60,000 nt of DNA from Bugula neritina (GCA_964035545.1 OZ037772.1:11847818-11907817); one strand, 5' to 3'; positions 33,001 to 45,021 are shown, counted from the first letter of the stretch. The notes: generated by a model not told the origin, from the letters alone. Translations and numbers: made by a program.

Positions 33001-33801
33001 TATTCCTCTAAAGATAATTAGTATACACTTTGAATTATAAAACTATGGTCCCACCTTTCTTGAACTGGATGATACTATACAATATGCTATGCACTTGAAT
33101 GTTGCTTTGAAAGTCTCAGTAGTTTATATTAAAAATTAGAAGTTAGTTGCAGCATGTATCACTGCAGCATAAAATTTATAACATGTACTATGTGCAGTAA
33201 AGAAGAAACCTTATTAGCCCAATTCTGGTGATTTTTCCTATATATTGCTCATCTAAATTTCTTCACTGTAATGTGTTTTATTAATATGAAAATGACATAG
33301 AGGTTAGAAAAAAATTCTATTTTGGAATTTCATTAGAAGTTTTTTTGGGGAGGGGAAGCGAGGCTGGAAATATTTCTGCCCTGCTATCCAAGGGACTCCA
33401 TTCTCAAAGGTCTCATTATATTGTATTGCTGAATATCAAGATTGTTGGTCATGCAAAAATTACTGGCTTCAAAATGTATCAGTATATGTTATAAATTGGC
33501 AAAAATTGCTGGCTTAATTAAAATTTAAACAAGAAAATTAATGTTGATTGAGTTTAAACTCAATCAATGATTAGGCAACTCATTATTCTCATTGGAATAC
33601 CTAACTAAAACTATTAAACTAAGCTCACCTTAAGTTGTCATACATAGGGGAGTTCTTGTAGGGGTCCCTGTTCACCCAGACACCACCTACTCTGTCGCTA
33701 ACCTCATATGCCGTAATCTTCACCTCATCTTTGTACTTACTCAGCGATCTGATTGCTGCGAGTCCCGACGGTCCAGCCCCGATGATCACCACTTCTTTCA
33801 T
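27054..33801 (-). CDS. FMO: Flavin-containing monooxygenase, tandem copy 2 (7 exons, 425 aa)
   Basis: Exons: 33801-33629, 30792-30651, 30128-29995, 29470-29293, 28538-28384, 27773-27563, 27338-27054. Exon sizes and phases equal those of copy 1 except for a last exon 9 nt longer. Motifs: FAD site IGAGPSGLA (7-15), YTGEIIHSRYY (166-176), intact NADPH motif GAGFSG (191-196), and LGTGYR after the second domain. The whole transcription unit, introns included, is paralogous to 20604-25402; similarity continues about 240 nt upstream and about 400 nt downstream. Intron 1 is 2.8 kb against 1.1 kb in copy 1 because of an extra block at about 31.0-32.6 kb. Expected role: a cytosolic or ER-associated NADPH/FAD/O2-dependent oxygenase in xenobiotic or amine/sulfide metabolism. 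Substrate cannot be inferred. Confidence 0.94.
27470..27527. repeat. Interrupted CA/CG dinucleotide repeat in FMO copy 2 intron 6
   Basis: acacacacgcgcacacgcgc-type repeat at the position equivalent to the pure (CA)n of copy 1. It shows the microsatellite predates the gene duplication. Confidence 0.85.
27935..28018. mobile_element. Possible hAT-type transposon terminus with poly-C tract
   Basis: CAGTGGTTTCCAACCTTTTT at 27935 resembles the CAGTGGTTCTCAACCTTTTT termini of many non-autonomous hAT elements. A run of about 26 C follows near 27993-28017. The matching right terminus was not found nearby, so this would be a truncated copy. It lies in FMO copy 2 intron 5. Confidence 0.45.
31010..32620. 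other. About 1.6 kb block in FMO copy 2 intron 1 absent from copy 1
   Basis: The two first introns align before and after this block (copy 1 about 24,360; copy 2 rejoining near cagctgctgcc at about 32,675), but copy 1 has no counterpart. It holds AT-rich sequence with an attat-rich run (32340-32415). No terminal repeats or coding remnants are evident, so insertion in copy 2 and deletion in copy 1 are both open. Confidence 0.5.
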
Positions 33802-34048
33802 GACGACTCTAGTAAGATGACTACTCTAGTAAGATGTTGTCTAGCAGAGAGTTAGACCTGCAGTGAACTGTCAACTTGCAAGTATTGAGATGTCCGATTT
33901 ATGTGCCGGGTGATACAATGTGTACACAGGGCAAGGTTATCTTGAAAGCATTGCATGAATGTAGTCTTACTTCTTTTGTTATCTTATGGGTGGTATGTGC
34001 ATTGCCTGCCTGACTATTGCTTAGACTCGCCTTAGAGCATGGCTACAC
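33802..34048 (-). promoter_or_regulatory. 5' flank of FMO copy 2, duplicate of 25403-25640
   Basis: Near-identical to the copy 1 flank, so the tandem duplication included the proximal promoter. Identity fades around 34,048, marking the upstream edge of the duplicated unit. Confidence 0.6.
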
Positions 34049-36736
34049 TGTATACAACAGACTTCTAAATAATAATATTATGGCAATTGACTTAGAACTT
34101 GGAGATAAGAACCTCTGAAATGTTATATAGAAGTGTAGGAGTAGCTGATTTTGTTGAATAATATTACTTGATAAGGCAGGGAGGGGTCTTGACCATCCGC
34201 AATGTTGATTGTCTACTAGTCTAGTGATATGAATAATTTTATTATAGATAATTGTAAATTGTAAATTACTTGAGATACATGGGAAGCTCAACAAATATTC
34301 TAAGTTTTAATATATTATAACCTGTATGCAAAAAAATAAACAATCTCAAGCATCTACACACGCATTATTACTTTGAGAGCTCTGGCCTCAAACTGTCCTA
34401 AAAAGTCATTCAGCAAATTAAAAAAATTATGTAAGTTATTGATTTTAATATAATAATATAATATGATAACACAATCTGGAGAAATAAAAAGGCTTTTGTA
34501 AATTGCTCTACATATTATGTGGTAAACTTCAACCACTCTAAAATCAAAATGATAAATTAGACCACTAGTATGTAACAGCAGAATTCTCCTCTTGATGAAC
34601 AGCATGTTTTCAAATTACTCACTGAAGCTAAACTAGCTGTCTATTAGTGGTGACTATAATAGCATATTATGATAATTATTATAGGAGTTCAGGCTGCATT
34701 GCTGAAAGACAGTGTGTCAGATCTTCTATAAAACCAACTTAGTACCTATGGAGACTTGTATATTTGATCTTAAATTAAACTTAAAGTTAGTTAATTTGTT
34801 TTAACAAGAATTAATTGCTTATTTGATAATATATTAGACAGTGAACCTTTAAAGTTTCAAATATCCCATTTAATGTGTGTCTTCCACGTTGCACCATGAA
34901 AATCTAACAGGTGCAGTTCAGGCTAGGCTAAATAAGACACAAATTGAGCGACTACAGGTCAATGTGTGTCAAACATTATCCAAATCTGTATAGAACCGGT
35001 CTATCACTATGTAATTCTTTTAGCAGATAGAAATGTTAACATAAGGATACTGAATGGTAGGTCACGTGGCTTGAAGAGGTAATCATGCTGGTCACAGTAA
35101 TGCCAAGGTATCAAAGCTTACTCAGATGCCTGGGATGTGAGCCAATTCTAGAGGTCAAAGGGCAGCTATCATCACACGGCTAAATACAACTCAGCCAAGG
35201 GAAAGAATGAAGTTTACAACTCAACATATAGTCACACGCATGTAATAGCTGTTGATACTATATAGCTATTTTTAGCTTAGTTTTAGCAAACTACACTTAA
35301 CTTTTCAACTCATATGAGCCTCATCGCTCTATAGCATTAAAGTTAAATGTAAGCCAACTAGGAAATAGATAAACTAAATTATATATTTTAGGGCAAACAA
35401 GATGCCAAAAATTTACTAAAAGGCAGTATTTTATGCTGACTCCTGTTTGTGACTCTTTCCTGCAGAAATTGGTAACTCATCTTATAAAAATATTTGCAAG
35501 ATAACAACAAAACGGCAACCTCAAATAAGCTAAGACCAGTTTTTTGTGTATACATGAGAGACCCAATTACAAATTATTTTTAGAAATTTAATAGGCATAT
35601 TAATCTTTGGAATATAGCATATATTATGATGAAGATTTATGAGATATACTATATAGATATATTATAGTAAAATATATGAAGTATGCACACAATTTTCCTA
35701 ATTTTAATGAATGTCAAATTCTGATGATCATTTAAATCTTTCAGTATTGAATTTTAGCCAAAATGCACTTCAAATAGAATGCAAAATTTCCTCATAAAAT
35801 AAACCCCTGCCAAACTGCCAACATATACTGAATAAATAAATGTATTCTGTTTCATAATCATGACTTTTTTCAAACTATTTTTAAACTCATATTTGGGCAG
35901 TTTTTGCAGCAAGTGCCCATTTTGACATTCCATCAGGTTAATTATTGAGCACCTTGCTCCAACCAGGAGACTGAATATGGAATAAAATGTAAGGAAAAGA
36001 TCAAAAATAAAAATGTTAACATTTCACAGATCAAGGGTATGCTATTTGGTGTAGATTACACAGTATACAGAAACTTGAAGCAGAGCTACCATAAATTACA
36101 TGACAACTAGATTATATTTATATTTGCCTTGTGCATGTCATTTCTTGCAATTATCAATATGGTCAATTAATAGTTATTCTTGCAAATTATTTCTATAAAG
36201 TCTACCTTTTATAATAGCAAAAATGTTATGCAACCTCTTTAGTTAAAACTGGTGAAATTTTAAGCACTAAGTATAATAAGTATTGAAAATAAATTTATTG
36301 TCCTGTTTTGATAAATCTTATATGAGTTCAGATAAGCAAGTTGAGATATTAAATAATATATTAAAAAGTATAATGAATTCACAATCTATTAAATTTCAAT
36401 GTTCAAGAAAATGAAATAAAAATCAATCTAAATTTATAGTTTTTGATAAGAATCTCTTATACAATTTGGAAAAGTATTTCAACTAAAATAAACATACAGA
36501 AAATTTACACCATGCAGAAAAAATAATGAATAATTTGTTGGCAAGTAAACTATTAGATTATTAATAGTTAATAGATTGTCACGGAGAAATAATTATTCAA
36601 GTAAGTATAGAGACTAGAGAGACAGTAAAGAACTGGAAAATTTTCAAAGTGATAGAAGGTTGTGCCAGTAATCCTCACTGGCAATTTCTATAGCCTCAGA
36701 TCCATGCCATTAGCTTTATCAACTGAGTCTGGTCAC
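34049..36736. other. AT-rich intergenic DNA between FMO and ZDHHC24
   Basis: Read in both directions; only short stop-ridden frames. No splice-flanked exons, tRNA boxes or clear transposon ends. The 3' UTR of ZDHHC24 (minus) must start at its right edge; a minus-strand AATAAA lies at 36299-36294. Confidence 0.5.
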
Positions 36737-39660
36737 TCACAAGTCCTTGATCTCCTCATAGCTGTTTACCGTAAGAAATCTCGTACCGTCAGTATACAAG
36801 TGAGACGGTAACCACGGCAACAACCAACAGAACTTCCAATTCTTACCAAAGATCTGTTTCAGATTAGCCATAGTTCCAATATCGTATTCTTTCCCTTGCC
36901 CTAAATAATAAATACTAGGGTCATAAGTTGAACACAAGACAAGCAAAGAGTATATTGTTATAGTGCAGAGAAAACAGGTAAAGAAAACAAGGAGTTGTCA
37001 CCACCTGTCTCAGGTGCTGACTACCTTGCTGCTGCTTGTTTCAACCACAGTTTATCAAAATTCTGAAGACAGCAGTGACGTAAAACCAATAGATGTGTGG
37101 CTATAAGTAGAGCTACTACAGGTGACAAGATGGCTGCCAGTTCAGGTGACAAGATGGCTGCCAGTACTGGTGGAAAAATGGCTGCAGCTGTTAGTGTCAG
37201 AACCTGATACTCTAATGTTACCGCAATCATATAAATCTAAATCTGATTTGAGTGCTTTGAATAGAATAGAATAGTATTTACTGCAATGCTGGCGAAATAT
37301 TTAGAATATTACAGAAATTAGTTAATAGCATTTGTTACAGGATGAAGTATGACATGTTCCAGTTGAGCGAGATCATGGAATTATGTCTTCCTATATTATT
37401 ACTTGAGGGGAAAGAAACTTGGGTCATTTTACTTAATTTAGTACACGCTGGAAACCTCCAGTTTTTAGCTATTTTGTACAAATTAGCAGCTTATGAAGTT
37501 TTTGCCTAAAACTAGTTAAATATCAATAAATACACCTAAATAATTAAAATTCTTTTTAATTTTGCTTGATTTCCCATGTTTTTTCATATTTATTTAGCTA
37601 ATTTGGATTGCGGACCGTTACGAAAAAACCGTAATGATCCGCAATCAAAAGTAGCTGAATGAGAATCTGACAAGGCACTGTGTAAAGCTACAGTTGAGAT
37701 ACAGCCCTGGCCAAAGGAGAGTTGTCATGAGACAGCGACGAGAAAGAGTGGAATGTTTGTAACAACATAGCAACTCACTTCTGTTTATCTCGTAGGAAGT
37801 TCGACCTTGACGAATCATGTTAAGCTGGTAGAGCAGGTATCCGGCGGACAGCAAAGTTCCGAAGAGGATGAGGGAAGACATGAAAGCTACGATGAACGTG
37901 AACGGCCCGTGAATTCCTGTAGACATACGCATCGGAATATGAACATAAATAGTTATTAATAATTAACATTTAACAATTATTAATACCTGCCACCGGCGAA
38001 GGACCACGGCGACGAAAGGTGATCATCATTTAACAATTATTAATTGAAATTATTAGCAAAATGTTCAACTTATACAAAAAGCAAATAAATCACAAAATAA
38101 TTAGTTGTGTTAAAGTAAATATATGAAGCTAATTGACTAACAAACAGATTTATTTCCCATTATATTCTACCCACATTAGGTTAAAATATTATCAAGAAAA
38201 CCCCTGATGGTAGGCAGGTTAAGGACTGTGCTTTTCAAAGTAGCACCATTACGACCTGGTGGCAACACTAATGGGGCTGGTGGGGTTTGAATTTATGACC
38301 TAGCTGCAATGAGCATGTAAAAACAGGGGAAGTTAACTTCACTATGTAGAAAGTATTCTGTCACGTAGCCTTGGATCAACATGTCCTACTCTAGATTAAA
38401 CTAATTACAAAAAGTGGGATGACTATAGAAAAACTGATGATAATTTTTGGCTAAACTATGATGCAGACGAGTGGTCAAAGTGATCACAAATACTGAGATT
38501 AGGCTGCAACCCACCAGAAGAAGAAAACTCCCATAATAAACTCTATCTATGGAATATTGTCTAACAGGGAGCAAAAAGAAACTATGTTTATAACAAGGTA
38601 ATTTCAAAGTTTCTTAAAAAGTATTCTTAGTTTCAAAAAATTTGTAATCTGGAACTGACTACTGCCTTTTCCAAGCATAGCAAGAGATAAAGAAGTTGTA
38701 TAGATATATTTACCCATGAGCCAAGCTGCCCATGGCAGCAGCATAGCAAGTAGAGTTTGGAAGCTTAGACCACCCATGATGTCCACCACAAACTCTGCAT
38801 TCAGCACATTGATGTAAATGCCACACACAGAGAGGTAAAGGAGTAACATGATGAAGTATCTGTAATTCTGATGACCTACAAGAAAATTTAATTTTTGGCA
38901 TCCGTGTTTGAATAAATAACGGAAAATCAAAAGTTTACAATTGTGAATTATTGTCTGCTATTCAATGCATAAACTAGGCCAAAAATGACAGTTTAAACTT
39001 AAAACTAGACTTGATGTTTTAAAAAGGCTTATTCAGAAATAAAACAAGCACTTGTACAAAATTGTCAGATTGACATTCGCACTGACCTACGCAAACACCT
39101 GCAAATGTGCAGTGGTGGTCTCGTCTTAGAATACATCTGCCACATGCAGAACAGTGCCACGAGCGTGGGGGAGAGTTGCATTCACAAGTGTAGCAAAATC
39201 TACAAGTAGAAAGTAAATTATTCTTATTTCATTTACAAGTTTGAGACTTGTAGTGTTGATTTAATGCAAGCAAATAATGCCATGAATCTATTATCCATTA
39301 GTAATTACTACATAAATATAAGAGCAAATAAAATTGTTTTATCTGAGATTCAATGTGAATGTGATTCACAGTTGAAATGAGAACTTACTTCCAACTTTCT
39401 TTTAGCATTGTCGGCATAATCATTCCTTTAGTGCTGCTATCTGTTTTAATTAACTGAATATAGTTTCCATAAATGTTAATTAGAAAAAATAATCCAATTA
39501 TGAAATGAAAAGTGAACCCTAAACTTGAGTCTTCGTCTACTGTGGGTAAAACTGTCAATACTTCATACAGGGTTATAGCACAAAAGGCAAAGTTCATAAA
39601 AATAAATGCAGGATAATCTGAAGAATCCTTGGGCAGGAACTTGAACTTAAATGCAGACAT
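36737..39660 (-). CDS. ZDHHC24: DHHC palmitoyltransferase, ZDHHC24-like (5 exons, 282 aa)
   Basis: Exons: 39660-39389, 39199-39087, 38875-38714, 37916-37779, 36900-36737, all GT-AG with matching phases; 282 aa against 284 in human ZDHHC24. The cysteine-rich domain runs from residue 92, with FCYTCECNSPPRSWHCSACG and the catalytic DHHC at 118-121 (LRRDHHCTFAGVCVG). Hydrophobic helices are seen at about 20-40, 52-70, 131-152 and 163-185, and again in exon 4, giving the family's multi-pass topology with the DHHC loop facing the cytosol. The C-terminal YDIGTMANLKQIFGKNWKF matches the ZDHHC24 tail (YDLGPCHNL...) rather than other DHHC enzymes. Function: S-acylation of proteins at Golgi or ER membranes through an acyl-Cys intermediate (family knowledge). 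Intron 3 carries a SINE; intron 4 carries short aagatggctgcc repeats. Confidence 0.9.
37118..37190. repeat. Three-copy 24-bp repeat containing AAGATGGCTGCC in ZDHHC24 intron 4
   Basis: caggtgacaagatggctgcc is present twice exactly, with a third diverged copy. The core resembles a YY1-type AAGATGGC site, but the intronic location makes regulation speculative. Confidence 0.6.
38195..38385 (-). mobile_element. Diverged tRNA-derived SINE, same family as 18086-18306
   Basis: On the minus strand: an A-box-like CATAGTGAAGTTAACTTCC, a B-box-like AAATTCAAACCCC, and a 3' end CCTACCATCAGGGGTTTTC. The last part matches the 3' end of the COA3-intron SINE, and the middle (CCAGTCATAAT against CCAGGTCGTAAT) also aligns. 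It lies in ZDHHC24 intron 3, in the sense orientation. No target duplication was identified. Confidence 0.65.
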
Positions 39661-39785
39661 ATTAATATTTTAGTTGTTACAAATCACTGGCTATAACTAA
39701 ATAATCACCATTGCTGCAACAATAAATTAGGGTGACAATACGATCAAGAACAAAACGCAACGATCAATATGAATATGCAATAACC

Positions 39786-39983
39786 ATGGGTACAGCCGCT
39801 GTAGTAGTACTAGCTTTAGTAGTATTTTATCAGGAAAATAGTCATAGACTAAGATCTCAACGAGAGAAGGACGTCTGTGTTGTTGGAAGGTGCTTTAGAC
39901 CCGAAACCCCGATGAAGCTAACTAAGTTCTATTTTATACGCCCTATTTGCAGGCGAGTCCAGGAATTAAATTTCCTAAATTAG
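39786..39983 (+). CDS. Possible small membrane-protein ORF, 65 aa, head-to-head with ZDHHC24
   Basis: The ATG at 39786 is in a strong Kozak context (accATGG) and is followed by a hydrophobic stretch GTAAVVVLALVVFY and then a basic segment HRLRSQREKD. This would be a signal anchor or single-pass protein. It starts 126 bp from the divergent ZDHHC24 start, where a bidirectional promoter is plausible. The frame is also open upstream to 39732. I do not recognise it, no splicing was identified, and a chance ORF remains quite possible. Confidence 0.25.
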   Translation: MGTAAVVVLALVVFYQENSHRLRSQREKDVCVVGRCFRPETPMKLTKFYFIRPICRRVQELNFLN

Positions 39984-41359
39984 ATAGAATAACTCCGCAA
40001 ATAAAATAATACTTTTTATGCAACACGTTGGAAATAAATTATTGTAATCAACATAATATTATTATGTCAATAAACAGGCATTTTTTGAGAAATATTATTA
40101 TGTAATGGAGATGTGGCAACTTTAGGCCCATTATTAATCGCATGAAACAAAAATAAGCTTAAAGTTTTCAGTTATCAATTATTTGTTGAAGATGTATCTA
40201 TAAATTTATTTTTTTTTGAAATTTGAAAGATAAATTTTCGAACAAATGCACTCTGCATGCTTGCATATAACCCAATAACAGTAGCCATTGGTAAAGCTTA
40301 TCAAAAGAAGAAACTAAAGGTGTGATCAGTTCGCAAACAGCTGGAAACAGCAGTATGAAGCTAGTCACAGTCATATTAAGACCTTCACAGAATTTATTTA
40401 CTTGAAATGACACAAGTGTTACGGAACAGTAGATTGAAAATATTTTATTGCGTGAAGTTACAAATAAAATATGTAAAAAAGGCATACCTTATTTAATTAT
40501 TAATAATATAAGTACTTGGGTGGGATTGAAAAACATATAAAGAGAAGACAATTCTGAAACCAGGTGCATGGATGCCAAACTATCAGCAATAAAATGCTCA
40601 TATTGATAAGTACATTATATTTAGCTTCCGTATGATAATACAATTGAACATATACATATACACAAAATAGAAAAGGGAAGGATTCGATATATGAAACTAA
40701 ATAATATAATGCATATATAATATGATACAATTGTTAGCACCAAGTACAGATATAATGCAAGGAGAGGCTGGTCATACACATGCTATAGTATGAAAACTTG
40801 AACAGGTCAAGGGATGATGAAGAACCACCATGGCGGCCCTTTCAGTGTATAAAAATATGACTAGAATCTAGGCTATGCTTCCAACAAATCATGTAACCTA
40901 AAACAGAGGAAATAAAATGATTTACTTATGGCTGTGAAGAAAATGTTGAAGGAAAGTATAGCAGATTCAGAGAATCCGTAGTGTTGGTTTGAAGAAGCAC
41001 ATATAGACACTATCAACATCGGAATTATATTACACATGCACTGAAATATGCGAGTTATACCTTTAGTGTAAGCATGAATACACTGATACACCTGTCCAGT
41101 TACCATCATACAAGTTCAAGAACTCATTTTAGAAAAAGCTGTTTTAGTTTAGACTTTAGATGTTCGGCAAAAGCTTAGCAAAGTGAGCACACAGACTAGA
41201 ACACAAGTAAACTGCCACAACTATCAGTAGTAGAGAGCAGACAACCCCTACGGCATGCTTTCCGCCAAAACTTAGGCTAATGCTGTCCATAATTTTATGG
41301 AATATTGGCCAATGGCAAAATACATACTTACTCGTGATTGGCTCGTTTTGGTAGACATG
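39984..41359. other. Intergenic DNA, no confirmed gene
   Basis: Two minus-strand frames with hydrophobic content (40198-40485 and 40873-41109) were examined, but neither has convincing splice borders or family similarity. The rest is AT-rich. Confidence 0.4.
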
Positions 41360-44300
41360 TCATGAGTCAACGTTATCATACTCTGCATGTTCGTTAGGAA
41401 GCACCTGCTGCAGGTTGTTGCCCCTCAACTGTTCCTGACGTCTGCGCATGGCGGAGAGCTCCAGCTCCAAAGCTCTAACCTCGTCTGCTTTCTGAGTCAG
41501 GTAGAGTCTGTACATGATCTTTATACCTCCAGTTATAGAAGATCTGTGACAAACACATTACCTGACATAAATCTAACCCAAACACATAGTTGTGATGATT
41601 ATTTACTAAATTGAATAAAATGTGGCCTTTCAATTACAATTTATGTTACATTTAGTATAGAAATAGATACAATAAAGCAATACTGTACATATTTTAGTTA
41701 TGCTATACTGTGCCATATATGACAAGTCAATGGTTACTTTAGGCCTGGGGAGCTCCAATCTTTGCAACAGGCTAGTTGTATCTTACTATAGAAACAACTT
41801 TCTTAGCATTGTAACTTAATAGTGAGAAATAAAAGCAGAGTCAATTTTAAGGAAGGAGCTGAGTTACTATATCGAGTGAATAGCATTGTGGATAGTAAGT
41901 CGCGTGGTTTTTAGTTGAGTGAAGAGATAACTCCGTAACATTCAAAATTTTGCTAGTACAGTGTTATCATAATATTATTGCTACCGCTGCTGCTGCTACC
42001 GCTGCTGCTGCTACCGCTGCTGCTGCTACCGCTGCTGCTACCGCTGCTGCTACCGCTGCTGCTACCAACACTACTGCTGCTGCTACCGCTACTGCTGCTG
42101 CTACCGCTACTGCTACCAACACTACTGCTGCTACCGCTACTACTGTTACTGCTACCACTACCACTACTACTATTACTGCTACTACTACTACTATTACTGC
42201 TACTACTACTACTATTACTGCTACTACTGCTACTAGTACTACTACTGTTACTGCTACTACTACTACTATTACTACTGTTACTGCTACCACTACCACTACC
42301 ACTACTACTACTACTACTATTACTACTGTTACTGCTACCACTACTACTACTACTGTTACTGCTGCTACAACTAGTACAAATACAACTTGCATTACAAACA
42401 CAGCATCTACTACGACTACTCCAAGGACTACCAACATGTAAAGTTTTATAAATATTGCCACATCCTTTAATGTTGATGGTGTCAGTTAACATAACATAAT
42501 CAAATTTAGTGTAGCCTTAGTTCTTACAAAAAGAAATACAGCAGCTTGGGGTGTCACCTAAGGCTCCTTCTTTTATAACAGGATGTGCCATTGTATGTAA
42601 ATGAATGCCGATACATTAATGTGTATTTTTTGCCTATTTATCAAGTCCTGGTGTATTAGAATAACACTGCTGCTCAGTGAAGCATGTAAACAGGCAGTCT
42701 CCGACATAAGCATAGGCTTTCTGTATCACAGGGCTGTGTACTAGCTACAATACTTGTCTTATCCTATGTTTTTTAACCAAAACAAAGATCAAAATAATTA
42801 TGTAAATGAACAAATTATAATCTTGAGTCAAGGAAACTGTAGAGATGTTGATGATTTGGAGCTATAAGCTTGGTAGAGACAGACTTCTACTACCTGACCC
42901 ATTAAACCCTCAACTATAGAGGGTGGAGGGCCACAACCAGATAAAACTAAAGAGTGTGTAATTTTTCCATTTAACCATATAACAAGTTGTAACTTTTGAA
43001 ATACACCTGTCCTACTCTTAGAACAGAAACATTTGCTAAAAACTGAGGCAACAAAAAACCCTTTCCACCAGGGTTTCTCACAGTGATGATGACCATAAAC
43101 TCACATGAGTTTATTTAGTAGAGTGTAAAAAGAATTTATGCATCCAGATATCAGAAAGAAAGGCAAAGCTGTTTACTCAACCTAATAGCTAATAACTTCA
43201 AATATTTATTACAGGTCATTTCCACTAGTTCTTTTCATTTATAGCCTACACTGGGCTCACAAGTAAATTCACCAAAGTAAACTAGTATCTCACATCTCGT
43301 AAAAGTTAACTTTCAACTTCAATTTCAACTCAACATATTAGGCAACTTGCTATTACTATTTAGCTACAATGCACAGCAAATAGTCAACATTTGAATATTT
43401 TTGAAAAGAAATAGTTTTTTTATCTGCTACATATTTAGTGTGATTTCCCCTAAAAATACAATGCGCATTCATATCTATAAGTTTGAGTTGAAAGTAGCAA
43501 AAGAACTTATGCAAATTCAACTTGAATTAAACAAAAATTACAACAAAAATAGGTTTAGACTATCACTGCACCTAAATGCAAATGAAACTATTCAAACTTC
43601 CACTAAAAGTTTAAATCAATAAACTTTACTCATTATCATAATGATTTAACATCAGTTAATAAGTTCTAACTAGAATTATCTTTATTAATAGCTGCACCTA
43701 ATCGCAAGGTCATCAATAACTGCATAAGTTTGTCAATATGATTATCACTGCCATTATAATTATGGTATAATTCGAAATGCGATAATTAGATTTAGTTGCA
43801 ATGCTCATACTAAAAGTAAATATCTAATATCAATAACTATAATAGTAATAGTAATATTAAATTTATTAGCAATTAAGTGATTAATGGTCACTACTATTGG
43901 TGAGTGAGTATTGCTATTAACGTTACCTCTAGATTTAGATTGAGATTAGCCATTATCATTATGATCATTCCAATAAATATAATCGTAATGGATTATCAGA
44001 AATCAATCCTTACAATTTGAGTTACTCTGAAAATGAATTTGATGACAGTTAAAGTTAAAAGAGACTGATTATCACATATTATTATGGTAAAGGTAATGTT
44101 TAATCACGAGCACAGTGATCATTGATGTTTGATTTCAACTACTACTAGGATGATTTTGTGTTTGATATTTATTTCATGATTATCAACTTAAAACAAACTT
44201 GAACTTGAGCTTCAATTACTAATGCGATTATCACTATCAGTATCAGTTTCAATTTTGTGATCAGCGTGGTCACCCGTCACTTAGTCTTACCACTACTAGC

Positions 44301-44655
44301 AGTAGTACTAGTACTACTAGTAGCAGTAGTAGTAATACTAAGAGTAAGTCTAGTAGAGTAGTACTACTCTGAAAAATTCTAATTCAGTAATTGATCATTG
44401 ATAAACCAAGTTGCAGCTGCAATAATTACAAAGCTAAACGTACCAACATCAAAAATCATTTGTTTGGCTTTCAACTCACTTCATTTTGAGGTTGTACCGG
44501 AAAGAATTCTTCTTATTTGTTGAAGCTCTTCTAATTCTTTGGTTCATATCTCTCAGATGGTTTTCAATAACTTGCATTTGTGTAATGGTTTTTCCTAACT
44601 TAATTTTTAAATCTTCAAGTTTTTCACTAAGCACTTCAGATTCCATTTGATTCAT
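41360..44655 (-). CDS. Unrecognised small coiled-coil protein (2 coding exons, 119 aa)
   Basis: Coding exons are 44655-44480 and 41543-41360, joined in phase 2 by a 2.9 kb intron with GTGAGT donor and CACAG acceptor. A strong acceptor (CTTTTCTTAG) lies about 8 nt upstream of the ATG, implying a 5' UTR exon further upstream. The protein is hydrophilic: an N-terminal heptad-rich helix (SEVLSEKLEDLKIKLGKTI then QMQVIENHLRDMNQRI, residues about 6-42), a basic patch (RRASTNKKNSFRYNLKMK), a central GGIKIMYRLYLTQKADEV segment, and a second helix ELELSAMRRRQEQL. No signal peptide, membrane helix or catalytic motif is seen. I do not recognise the family. Phase agreement, amphipathic composition and splice sites make it a real gene with fair confidence. 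Its start is 367 bp from the divergent dynamin start. Confidence 0.72.
41975..42420. repeat. (GCT/ACT)n trinucleotide array in the coiled-coil gene intron
   Basis: About 445 bp of triplets: mainly GCT with CCG interruptions on the left, then ACT/GTT blocks. It yields long but meaningless ORFs (poly-Ala/Thr, poly-Leu, poly-Ser, poly-Val) on both strands. Confidence 0.95.
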
Positions 44656-45021
44656 TTTGCAAACTAAGAAAAGCAGACTCGGAGAATTAAAAAGTAACAA
44701 CTGATATTTATATACACTTGCAGTATCAATCGACAGCTGTATAATATTAATAGGATTTTTAAGAAGCACAAATCACATTTCACTTTCTGGGGTTTTTTGC
44801 TTAGCTGGGTGTCCCGTAACAATTTAGGACGGAGCTGTAGCATTTATTGCTTTTACTAAAAAAGCCATGAACGCAGGCTATGAAATGCTGTTTGTGGGCG
44901 GATCTGTTTCTGTTGTAGAGATTCAGTTTTGCGGAGAGAGATTTCCGCATTCGGCCATATTGATTTCCGATTTGTAAGTTATCTTTCTGCATCTGCTGCA
45001 GTCATACATAATTTGCCTACA
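44656..45021. promoter_or_regulatory. Putative bidirectional promoter, coiled-coil gene / dynamin
   Basis: The two divergent start codons are 367 bp apart. The coiled-coil gene needs an upstream non-coding exon within this interval because an acceptor abuts its start exon. The middle part (44880-44960) is less AT-rich than the surroundings. No TATA box is evident. Confidence 0.5.

Noticed and set aside
35040-35180. Possible third SINE (gaatggtaggtcacgtggctt...)
   Set aside because: Only a vague resemblance to an A-box region; no B-box, shared 3' tail or target duplication.
40198-41109. Two hydrophobic minus-strand ORFs suggesting a multi-pass membrane gene
   Set aside because: No matching phases, weak splice borders and no family resemblance; hydrophobic frames are common in AT-rich DNA.
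41950-42492. Poly-Ala/Thr, poly-Leu, poly-Ser and poly-Val ORFs
   Set aside because: Triplet microsatellite within the intron of the coiled-coil gene.
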